NCBI RefSeq assembly: GCF_036711975.1 | Contig: NC_091976.1 | Span: forward strand, 22,692,001-22,756,000 | Origin: Onthophagus taurus | Taxonomy: Eukaryota; Arthropoda; Insecta; Coleoptera; Scarabaeidae | Reading direction: 5' to 3' | DNA: 64,000 nucleotides | Shown here: positions 12,701 through 24,700 of the stretch, in pieces | How positions within the stretch are numbered: the stretch's first letter is position 1 | How the letters are laid out: every line of letters begins with the position of its first letter | The notes under the pieces: model-generated | Seen by the model: only the letters and a program-made list of their open reading frames with translations | Told to the model about the DNA's origin: nothing | The model's database searches: none | Translations under genes and position numbers: made by a program

Positions 12701-15700
12701 TTGAAAGCCCTAATCTTTCCACCTTACAGTATTATGTAATACATTTTGTTTTACTTAAATAATTTTATATTTTTTCTTCTGTGTTGTGTGTCAGAGTTTT
12801 GTATAGGGTCCAGTTATTCCTGTCATTTTCTACCACCCTTCGTCTCTGGAACATTTTGTCAAGTAATCGTCTATTATGTGGTTTTTTGATGAATATTTTA
12901 CTGATTTCTGCATGTCTTAGGCTAATTGGTTGTATTTTTGTTCTTACGTATATAATTCTTCTCTCCCTTCGTTATAATTCTCAGGCATTTTCTTTCTGCT
13001 TTTAATATTCTTTCTTTTGTTTTCTTTGATGCATTGGCTGTTAGAATTTGACCGTAGTCTAAAACCGGACTGCATATAGCGTTATAGATCTTCATAGCAG
13101 TTACAAATTTTGTTGAATACTAAATTTTGTTGAAATGCCATCAACGTTCTTGTATGTCAGAGCTCTGAAATATTTTGCTCGTGTGGCAGCTTCAACTCCT
13201 TTGGATTTGAAGTGTTTGAATACTTTTATGTTGTTGTCCAAATCTATACCAAGATATTTAATAACGTTGGAAGGTTTCACCGTGGTTGTGCCAGTATTAA
13301 TTTTAGGAAACCTTTCGCGGAAGCGGTGGTTGGGAATCATAAGTTGGAAGTTGGAGGGATTGGGTGTAAGTTTCCTAATCTTTACATTTGAAGGTTTTCG
13401 GTTGCTTTGTCTAGTGTGGTGTTGTGTGAGACCAATGTTGTGTCATCTGCATACTGTAGGATCTACAGTTTTGGTCAAAGCTGGTCGGGTTTTCTGCATA
13501 GACATCGTAGCAAAATATATTGTATAAAGTTGGAGACAGAGGAGATCCCTGTGGGACACCTTGCGCTGGCAAAAAAGGGAAAGAGAATTTCTCTCCTACC
13601 TTTACTTGAAGTTGTCTATTTTTTAGGTACTCGTCTATGATGAGAAAACAAGAAGTGAAGTTTTATATCTATAAAATTTATTTCTTGAAGGATATCCAGC
13701 CGAAGGGAATGCCGAATATCCAGTATCCGGCTTTTCGCATAATCACTATCCGTTCCATGACTAGACTCTATATATTTCTCTAAAATACTCTCTGTATTAG
13801 CTAAACAACCTGGTTGATCATTTCTTGTCGCCATTTCTTTTGCCAAACTTTTTATGTCTTTTCAGCTGTCTTTTGCACACTATTTGAATCATGCTTTTCT
13901 TTCTTCTCTGATTGAGGATCAAGTTAAACTGCAATGGCGCATGTAATACTGCTAATTACATTCTTAAATTAATAGCGTTTTTAAGCATCTGTGCCAAAAA
14001 TTGCGAAAATCACTAAATATTGAAGCAGTCCTGATATACTATCGGAAAAAGACGCTCTCAGATTTCTTTTACAAAGCTTCCCCTCGTCTGAGTAATCTTA
14101 CAAAATTAATAGCTACAAGACCTGATTAACCCTGAAAATATTGGAATTTCATGGAACAGAAACGTTTGTCAAAATCGTTACGCTTTAGAGAACTCTCTCA
14201 TTGGAAAAGAAATAGATTAGGGACTTTTCTGTTCGTTTTATTCCAGAAAACTTCATCACGTTGAAGTACACTTCCAAAGTTGAGGTTTCTGTCAAGTTTC
14301 TATACGCAAAAACGAAAATATTAGATTATTGGATCTAATATGATCTGCTTGGAAATTTTTGCAAAATAAGTTTATTACAAATTAGTACAAATTAGTTTAT
14401 TACTTCTTGTACCATTAGATTATAAAAAAATATTTAAATTTCTATTTAAGAATCACCCATAAAAATCTTAGACGCCGAACTACACAAAATTTGGAACCCA
14501 AAACTGTTAAAATTCAATCTAGCTCTATTAATTCTAATAGAAGGTGGTTCTTTAAATTGGTTTGGAATAAACGATGAATTAGAAATGGTAAGCTATTTTT
14601 ATAGCACATCTCAAAAGTCGAAACTAATTTCGTATTCTTTTTTAGAATCGTTTATCAACCTTAGAACTAGATAAAGAAGCATTTCTTTTCAACATCTACA
14701 CAATCGACAACATCGATTACCTTTTTGTGTTAAATCAACCGAACGAATTTAACATTACAACTTTAAATATATATAAATCGAGTGTAACAACAGGAAAATA
14801 TGCTTATTTATGGTAAACGATGCCTTTAAAACAATTTTTTTTAAATATCACTTTTTAGGCCTGAACAAACAATAGTTGTTGATTCCCCATCAAGTTCTTT
14901 TACTTTAAATAATCAAAATCAAGATTATTATTTATCAATAACCCATAAACTTGAAAAGGAGGTTAAAATTTATAAAAGGATCCATAACATTTTTAAGCTT
15001 TCTTATGTTATTGAAAACACCGATTCAAACACTCTCCATTCATTTTCAATCGGACCAAAATCTTATTTATTAACAACCGGGGAAAATTCTGCAATCTACA
15101 AATTAACAAGATCCGGGCCAATAAAGGAATCATTAATTGAAAAAAACATAACAAGTTGGTTGCCCATTCCTCTCCAAACTTACAAAGAAGAGATTTATCT
15201 CTTAGCACAAAAAGAAGTTTATTACGACGATCACATCTCCCACTCAATCGAAATGATTCATTCGAACGGTTTCAATTTCAGTGTTTACCATGAGGTATCT
15301 TGCAACTTTTTCGGCCAATCATTAAACGGTTTGGATTGCTTGGTTGAAGAAGAGGAACACCTCGTTGAATTAGATAACTCAGCTTTGCTTCCTTTCGATA
15401 AATTCATTGGGGTTATTATTTCAAGGAAAAATCATCAAGCGCATTTTGTTAAAATCAACTTTAACGTTGAAAAAGTTGTGAATCCCCAAGAAATTAGAAT
15501 TAAACATCTCAAAGAACTGAAAAATAAGATCGAAAAGATGCAAGAAAAGGTGAAGGAATTAAAAAAACATAAAGAGATTAAGAAAAAGGAGGCTTTAATT
15601 TTACAAAGTAGTAGCCCACAAGCTGCTTTTGGAAAAAAAGAGATAAAAGAGTTTAAAAATAAACAAAGAAAAAGTAATTCTGAGATTCTCGATGAGTTTG

Positions 15701-18700
15701 CAAAGAGAGCTGAGGGGTTAAAAGAGTCTGTTAAAGAATTGAGGGATTTTGTGAAAATTCAAGATGATGGAACGATTAAGATTAAAAATTTGGTTATAAA
15801 TGGTGATGTTGAAGTAAAAGGTGTTGGGAAATTTGATAAAGTTGAAGCTGAAAATTTAAATAATGAAGAGGCTTTGGAGGTTTTAAAAGATATTGTTGGG
15901 TAAGTTAATTTTTTTATTTTATTAATTTTAAATTTAATAAATGAGTTTTTTTAAGATTAAATAACCCGAAAATTATAACAAGTAAAAAGATTTTCAACAA
16001 TCTAAAAACGGAAAATATCGATTTCGAATTTTTAAACGGAATCGAGCGAGACCGTTTAATTTTTAATAACACTAAATCCTCCATAATTCTAAATGGAAAC
16101 GTTGAGTTTAAAAATGGATTAGAAATTGCCGAAAATTTAACAACACAGCAACTAAACGGGGTTACTTTTGAAGATGAAGTAATCGATGTTACCCAAAATC
16201 AAGAATTAATTCAAATCGATTCGGTCGTTATCGATAATTTAAAAGTGGGAAAAATAAATTCGAAGAGTTTGAAAGAAATAGTTGAGGAGTTTATTGGAAA
16301 TTCAAGCTTTGAAAGTCTTGAATTAACCAATTTAACTGTTTTAAATGTTAATAATGAAAGTTTTAGCGAAGTTTTAAGTAATATGGTTCTGGATAATTTG
16401 GAAATTGATTTTTTGGAAATCGATGTAAATTTATATCTTTGTCTGTCTCATAATAAGTGTCCAATTTGATATAAATTTAAGCCCCAAAATTTAACCTTTT
16501 CCGGGCCGAGTCAAATTTTATAGCTGTACTTTAAGGATCGGCACCAACGACGACATCAAATTCTCAAGAATAGAAGGACGTGATAGAAGGACATCTATCA
16601 AGAACATCATCTAACCACAACATTTAAAACCCACGACAAGGAGATGGGCTGCTATGTCGGCTTCTTAAGATTATCCTGGAAAAAGTAATATGAGATGCAG
16701 GACTCTCAACATTTGGAACAATATTCAACAAGTCAAAGCAGATTTTGGCATTCGCCGACGACATGAATATTACAGGAAGAACAGAAAACGAGAAGATTAA
16801 TTTTACAAAGACAAAGTATATGTGACAAAGACTGGTGGTGGCAATATACTAGAATATCTGGAAGTTGGGATGACAAAACAGGGAGGGTTAGCAGTTTCGT
16901 ATACTTGGAATCCCTGATGAATAACAAAAACTTGGTCAGCGAGGCAATAAAGGAGAGGATAATCCAAGCTAACAAATGGAAAGGAAAATGTCTGGCTGAA
17001 AATGTTAAGGCAGGCCAAGGTTCACAATGAGCTGTAGAACCAAGCATGATGATGCCTTGATTAGCTTTATATATGCCTTGATATGCTTTGATTGTATTAG
17101 CTCATTTCACGTATAATGTCGTCAGTGTTGATGACTGTGTAACGGCGGTTTTACACCATATGAACGCAATCGTATGGGTTTGGCCCCTTCACGAGCCTAC
17201 GATATTGCGTGTAAATAGGGCTTTGGTCTTTATTTTGCGTATGAGTCTAGGTCTTGGTCTTTAAACGGTTAAAATGAAAACAAGTTTAATAGATGTGTGA
17301 ATGGAAATATATTTTCTACCATCAACATATCTTACATAATGACTTATGTATTTATCTTTATCAAAAATTTTAAAATTGATGTCTTACTCTGTTTTTGTTC
17401 TTAATTTTGCAAAGAATGCTACTTAAAAATATTGTGGAATTGCAATTTCTTTTACGAAAACGTCAGAAATTTCTATTCAATTCCATCATGAATCAGAATC
17501 CAACCTAACTAAAGTAGAAGTTGGTCCACGTCAAAGTATAAAACGTAACAGCAGATTTTAGTAAATATCTCAAAGTTAATATCAACAAACCTCTAAATTC
17601 AAGTGATTAGAGAGTTAACAGACTTAAAGTCTGTTGAAATTGTTTCTACAAAACGTATTTCAGTAAAACGTACTGGTTATTCATGTAGATGCAGACTTAA
17701 TTCTGCAGACTTCTGTGTTCTAATTTATGCAGAGTTTTAAAACTTATATCAGGATGAATGTTAGCGAAGTCAATTAGTGTGCAGATATATTATGGTGGTC
17801 CGTGTTCTTGGGTTAATTTTAGTGGAAAGTTGTGAGTAGAGATAATTGTGAGGAAAATCAAGAGTGTATGTCAACGGGGAGGGGAGAAACTGTAATAGCT
17901 CTAAAAAGAACTGCTTCGAAAAATATAAAGCCAGCAAAAAACGGTTAAAAAACAAAGAAAATACGGAAACTCACAAGGCATTCGACAATCACAACAATAA
18001 CGCACCAGCCGATCGTGGGATCGTTAATATCTGGTTACTAATTTAAAATTATTCAAGCTACCACTACATATTGAGTTATGCAGCCAATATTACACAGATC
18101 ACGTGGGTTACAATAATTAATAATAATTAAGCATTTGGAACAATATTCAACAAGTCAACGCAGATCTTTGCATTCACCGACGACATCAATTTTACAGGAA
18201 GAACAGAAAACGAGAAGATTAATTTTACAAAGACTGAATATAGTGGCAAAGGCTGGTAACCTAACCCAACTCAACCAAACCCAACCCAACCCAGGAACAT
18301 TTGAGTGATAATCTTTTGACCTGAGCTGCTTCGACCAGGTTGGGTTGGTTTTAATTTAAGGCAAAGTGGTAACTGTCCTAGTCGAACCAATTCGTCTTTG
18401 CCTAAATGGAACAATTTATAATTGATGTCGCCATTTATCTTCATGATTTCTTTCATGCATTGCTGATGTCATAGGAAGCCCTTATTCAGTGTATCACGAC
18501 TTAGTTGATACAGGTCATTGACGGAATGTCTTCTTCTTTTTTCTCTTCCAAACGTGGGATTGGTGGACGGGCGTGGATCCTTCTTCTGAAGTTCTTCCTC
18601 TTAACTGCTACATAGTCTTTCCATGGCTGACAGCAATCTCCGTTACTGTCTCTTCTCGTGTTATTCTCGGTCTCCCTATGAGTCGCCTATTCTGCGCTCT

Positions 18701-21700
18701 GGTCTTCATGTACATCCGTGGTTTCCTCACCTCTCCCATTCGGTTGTTCCCTATTCTGTTCCGTTGTGTCTTTCTTGCAACTTTCCGGAGGCATTTCATT
18801 AAGATCCGAATAACCCTACTAATGTCTCTTTTATTTGCGGTCCAGCTTTTACTGCCATAGGTAGCTCAATGACCGCTTTACAAACCTTTGTCTTGGCCTT
18901 CCGGCTTACTTTATCTTTTGTGATAGAATGAACAACTTAATCGTTAATGGAAGCATCAGTTTAGTACTGAAGTATCTGTTAGGACATTTGTGTCAGGACT
19001 GTAATGAGGTTGACATATTACATTTTTTGGAGTTTATCCACTTACATGTTTTTGCATTCACTCTTGGTCACAAATTCAATAATCTTCATCTCTAGAGTTC
19101 TAGCTGGACTATTTTTATGTACTTTTACGTTTGGCTGGTACTCATTGATGCCTAATTTTCCATCGAACCACTAGTTACAGCAGTTGTCCCACCAAGGACG
19201 AGTAACAGCAGCTAAAAATATAACTTTCGTGATAAATCTCTTATTTTTGCATGTTTGATAAGGTTCTATCTGATCGCGAGCGAGGTAGTACTTATTCGAT
19301 GTTTTCTTTAAATAAAACCATTGTACATCAATAAAAGTCAAGTTTGTCATATCCTTAAAAATAAATACACCAGCAGCGATGCTATCTGAATCAAGCAGTA
19401 TCCAAAAAGCTAAAATTTGTTGCCATCTCTAAGAAATGGTTTTGCTACGTTGGATTGGGGCTTAATCAATCCAGATTTAATACAGAATTGTGGTTTTCAA
19501 CATTCCAATAGCATTGGTACTTCCTTTATCTTTTTTACATCTACGGTTTTTCGCTTTTTGCCAACTTTTCCAGATTTCCGTAAATTTACATTTGCACATA
19601 TTGACTCTTCATGTAAGGATCGTTGTCCAAAATGGCAAAATCGACTTATATTAGTCTTTTATGACACAGAATATTGAGTGGCTACATTTTTTGCGTTAGA
19701 TACGGCCCCTTTTTTTTGTGCTGCAATATCAACAACTTCATTTTTATAAATAGTAAGGCAATACAAGGTTTTTAAGTATCGAGAAATTGGACACTTATTT
19801 TGGGACAGAGGGAGTAATGTATATTTATGTTATTAATACTTTCTTTTTAGTGTTTAAACACCTCAAATCTACAAATATCTTATCTAAACGACTTAAAATT
19901 TCCGGATGATTACGTTTTAGATGACGCAGAAAACGTGAACATAACAGGTAAAGTTAAAAAAATCTTCTTTGGATTTACTAAAGTAACTTTTTGTAGGATT
20001 TAAAAAATTTGTTACTAAACCAACGATTAATTCTTTAAAAATAACCGATTTAATTAACGAAATTAAAACTTCCGATATCTTTAGATTATCAACAAAGAAA
20101 AATTTAACCGATGGAAAATTCGATATTTTAAAACCTGGGGATTTCATTGATGATTTAGAAATTGATGGTGATCTAATAATCGAAGAAAATCTCGGCGATG
20201 TTAATCTAAACGATTATTTAAATAATTTCTTTTGGAAAAACTCCAATAACACAACAATCAATTCGACAAAAATCTTTGAAAATTTACAAACGGAAAATCT
20301 AAACGTGGAAATAATCAATAATCTTCCATCCACTTTAATTGTAAACAAAAGTAATAACCAAACTATAAATATTAATACCCTGGAGAATGTTACGATTGAA
20401 AATTTAGAGTTAGATGGGAAAATAAACGATATCAATATAACCCATCTTCTTAAAAACGCGATTATGTTGAATAAAAATCAAAATATTTCTTCGTCTTTAA
20501 CATTTAATGAATTAAACGTAACAAATCTCGTTGTGTTAAACTCATTAAATAACTTGCCGCTTCAAGATTTTCTTTTTACAAACGGCGAAAAACACTTAAA
20601 AATTGACAAACTTAACAACATCAATGTAACTAATTTTATAGTAAAAGAAACTAATGGAATTATTAATAACTTCGATGTTGAAGACTTACAAAAAAGAGCT
20701 TTAAGAAAAAACGGCCCACAAGAAATTTTTGGAGACATTTACGTAGACGAATTAAATATTAATTACTTAAACGCTACCAAAATTAACAATTTATACTCCT
20801 ACGAATTATTTAATTCAACTTATTTTGAAACAAAAATTAAAAAAATAATTTCAGATGGTAAATTATCATACAAAAATTTCTCTATAAGCGGTAATTTCAC
20901 TCTAAACAAATTAAATAACATAAAAATCGAAGATATGATGAACAGTTTAGCATTTACAAACGAAAATAATTTACAACCCAACATTACGTTTAGAGATAAC
21001 GTTAAATTTAATAACATAACCGTCAAAGCTATCAATGGAATTCCTTTCAATAACATTCAAAACGATGCTATTTTTAAAAATGAAACTAAAATTAAATTAG
21101 GCGGTGATAAAACGTTTAAAAACGGATTTGAAGTCAAAAAATTCATCGAAACGAACACGCTAAATGGAATTAATTTAGAAAATGTTTTACGCAACGAAAG
21201 TGATCAAAGCATTCATGGTTCTGTTATAATAAAAGGAAACGTTTCGATTGAAAATGATTTAAACCTCGAAGAAATCAACGAAGTGTTAACACAAGATTTT
21301 AAAATTTTCAACATCTCAAACGATTTTATTCACATAAATAACGACGTTTTATTTAATAAATCAGCACATATTAAAACATTAAACCTTCATGGTTTATTCA
21401 ATGAAAATAATTTAACCGATGTTTTTCATAATCTCATTAACTTAAATGATGATGTTAACTATCAAGGAATGATTACATTTAAAGAAAAAGTTAATTTTGA
21501 GCAAAATCTTGATGTTTCCGATACATTCAACGATTTTAATTTGAAAAATCTCGATGATATCGTTTATATCAATGAAGATGATTTTATCGAAGGTTTAGTT
21601 TCTTTTAAAAACAACGTTAAAGTAAACGGTACGATAAGTGTTGAAAGCGATTTATTAACAAAAACAATAATGGGAATAAACCCGCATGATTGGTGGAAAA

Positions 21701-24700
21701 ATGGTGTGTTTATTAACAAAAATATTTCGGGGGAATTAAAATTTGAAAATGTAACAGTTCAAAATTTTATTAGAACTGGGTTATTGAATAATATGAATAC
21801 CTCCAGATTTGTTACTTTATTAACCGATCAAAAGATTGATGAAGAAATGGTTATTGAAAATTTGATTTTGGAAGGAAATCTTAATGTTAAAGGATTGGTT
21901 AATGGGGTTGATTTAGAAAAGGAATTTTCAAATACGGTTTTGGTAAATTTTAATTATTTAAGATTACATGTTTGGGTGTGAGAATAAATTAACAAAAAAA
22001 GTTTGGTATTGATTACGAATCGAATTTATTAGTGGTGGAACGGATTTTTGAAATGATCGACAATTTTTTCGAATTTTCCAATTTTCGTCGATTAAGTTTT
22101 AAAAATTCGTATAAAATCCAGTTCTTGGAATATGAGTATGAAAATCTCCCAAAGTGTTAATAAAAGTGTCTTCTTTCCAATGAACCAACCCGTTTTGAAA
22201 AATAGCTTTTAGTTTTTGAGAAAACAATATTTGAATTTTTGATAAAATTTTCAATGTTGCAATTTTCATCGATAACTTTCAAAATTCGCTATAAAATTCA
22301 TTTCTTGAAGGATCCTTGTGGAAATATCACCAATTATTAATTAAAGTATCCTCTTTTTAATGCAAAAAGCCGTTTCGAAAAATCACTTTTAGTTCTTGAG
22401 GTATAAATTTTTGGAAATAATCAACAATTTTTTCGAATTTTGAAATTTTCGCCGATTAAGTTATAAAAATTCGTATAAAATCCAGTTCTTGGAATATGAG
22501 TATGAAAATTTCCCAAAGTGTTAATAAAAGTGTCTTCTTTCCAATGAACCAACCCGTTTTGAAAAATAGCTTTTAGTTTTTGAGAAAACAATATTTGAAG
22601 TTTTGATAAAATTTTCAATGTTGCAATTTTCATCGATAACTTTCAAAATTCGCTATAAAATTCATTTTTTGAAGGATCCTTGTGGAAATATCACAGATTA
22701 TTAATTAAAGTATCCTCTTTTTAATGCAAAAAGCCGTTTCGAAAAATCACTTTTAGTTTTTGAGATATGAATTTTTGGAAATAATCGACAATTTTTTCAA
22801 ATTTTGAAATTTTCGCCGATTAAGTTATAAAAATTCGTATAAAATCCATTTCTTGGAATATGAGTATGAAAATTTACCAAAGTGTTAATAAAAGTGTCCT
22901 CTTTCCAATGAACCAACTTGTTTTGAAAAATAACTTTTTGTTTTTGAGAAAACAATATTTGAAGTTTTGATAAAATTTTCAATGTTGCAATTTTCATCGA
23001 TAACTTTTAAAATTCGCCAAAAGTCAAGGCCCCTCAAATTAGAGATGGACTTTATGGATTTTAGTGACTCAAACAAATTATAAATTAAAAAGAAACAGAA
23101 ATAAGACGTGCGGGCTGGAAGGAGTTCTGTCTAATCGCACTGGTGTGTATTCCAGACTGGACGTCGCGCCTTTATTTCTTTATGTAAGTAAAATAAAGGC
23201 ACGACGTCCTGTTTGGAACATACACCAGCCGAAGTGGACATAACCCTCCACTACCCGCATATGCTTTTTTCTTTTTAATTTATAATTTGCCAATAAAAAC
23301 TGATATATACAGTGATATGATGGTATGTGTCCACAAAGTATAAATCCAGTCAATGGTGATACTTTTTAGGAGACAGAACCCGCAGAAGTTTGGCAACGAA
23401 CCTGTAGGAGTGTCTCATAATTTGGGTTTGATGTTAGACATTGATATAATAGATTGAGGTTACACGATTTTTTGATACTCAGCAATTATTGTGTAGAACG
23501 GAATTTAAATATTAGAAATACCTAATTACTCCTCCATAGCATAGTCAGGTTTTTGAAAAAATTAATCAAAAGCGTGTTACGGTGCTGATCTTGTTGAATT
23601 TCTCTAGGATTTGTGATATCATTCACAACACTAACATCTTGGCCACATCTTAACACCACTACTTTGGAGTGTCAGAAATTTCACTAATTTTAATGCAAAT
23701 CATCTTTTTATGTGATCACAAACCGTTATGTCTATGTTGTTACTTTCTGTAATTAAATATTTTATTTATTTAAGTTCATTGTCTCCAATTATTTATGTTG
23801 TATGGGGAAGTAAATAATATGTGAGAGCAAATTCGACGCCAACATATCGTTGTGATCTTCCGTTATCTACTGGATTTGTTGATTCTGGAAAATTAAACAT
23901 TTTCGTAAGTAACTTCTTATTAATTGATGATCTAAAAGTAATTTTGCCATCACTATTCCTTTCATATCAATCGACATCAATATCAATAAAATTATAATCG
24001 TATTTTACAATAAATTTTGTATTTTATGCATTTTGCCAAAATTACACAATTTTGTATATCTATCTGCAATAGTTTTCTACTTTTAGAGCATTGGTCAACT
24101 CCACATAATATTCTTCCACAACGATATCAACTCTATCCATCCTTCTTCAAATCTCATTCAACCTTTTTCTTATTTTATTATGGTGGTAAATATTTCCTCC
24201 GTTATCTTTCATTTCGTACATCCGTTATCTTACATTTTTAAACCAACATCAATATAATCGCGTTTTCTAAGTAATTACTGAACACACTATGATCTGTTAG
24301 GGTTTGTGCTAGAAAGAAGTCTGTTTCTAGGTATTTTCTGTTATCCACCCTTCAATATTTGGAAATATCGTTCAACATTCCTCTATCTGCTTTGCAATCT
24401 GTTAATATATTTCAATTACTAGGCTCTGAATCACCACCTTACCTCTCTCATACACAAGACTCTTCTCTTCCACTGTCAAATCGATCGGAGAGAAACTTGT
24501 ACGGAAATGCCAACCATTAACGCGATATGGTAGGCGGAAAAGCATTGTTCTTTGTCTGTTATCTCCGATACGTGTTTAATCATCCGTCATATCCTTGTTA
24601 ATATAAACTCCCAAATATCTGAAAAAACATCTTTTAATTCCTTAACAGTAATGCGCAAGACTAAATTATTCTAAATCCTTCTGCCTTTAGGAAAATCTTT

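Larger units (their letters stand above)
10759..13763 (-). mobile_element. hAT-like element carrying a satellite array, with 8-bp target duplication
   Basis: The ends are imperfect inverted repeats: TAGTGGTGGAACGG at 10759 and, inverted, TAGTCATGGAACGG ending at 13763. Both are followed inwards by sub-terminal TATCCGG motifs. The host octamer GACTCTAT occurs at 10751-10758 and again at 13764-13771, the 8-bp target duplication diagnostic of the hAT superfamily. Inside the left end is a 200-bp stretch shared with the copy at 35750. There a better-preserved minus-strand frame ([20 protein letters not shown]...) may be a transposase remnant. Most of the interior is the dimeric satellite at 10962-12657. 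The strand given is that of this putative frame. The element cannot move by itself. Confidence 0.75.
10117..14471. other. intron 2 of the 1895-aa gene, a nest of transposons
   Basis: This 4.35-kb intron holds a mariner-like remnant split into 10130-10690 and 13772-14000. Between them is a hAT-like element (10759-13763), which in turn contains a LINE (12658-13640). The remaining 14001-14471 shows no gene or recognisable repeat. Confidence 0.8.
16425..19850. other. intron 6 of the 1895-aa gene with LINE debris
   Basis: Contains an RTE-like reverse-transcriptase remnant (16680-17050), a second partial copy (18131-18260), a short AACCCAACC-type minisatellite (18257-18293) and a third LINE remnant (18560-18900). 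The stretches 17050-18130 and 18900-19850 have no recognisable gene. Confidence 0.7.

Noticed and set aside
19917-21056. Antisense frames of 73-78 codons
   Set aside because: They lie opposite a long coding exon of the 1895-aa gene and have compositions expected of shadow frames.
22421-23076. Minus-strand frames with near-identical peptides ([19 protein letters not shown]...)
   Set aside because: They repeat because they lie on the dimeric satellite. The same frame recurs only because the DNA unit repeats, and copies elsewhere carry stops.
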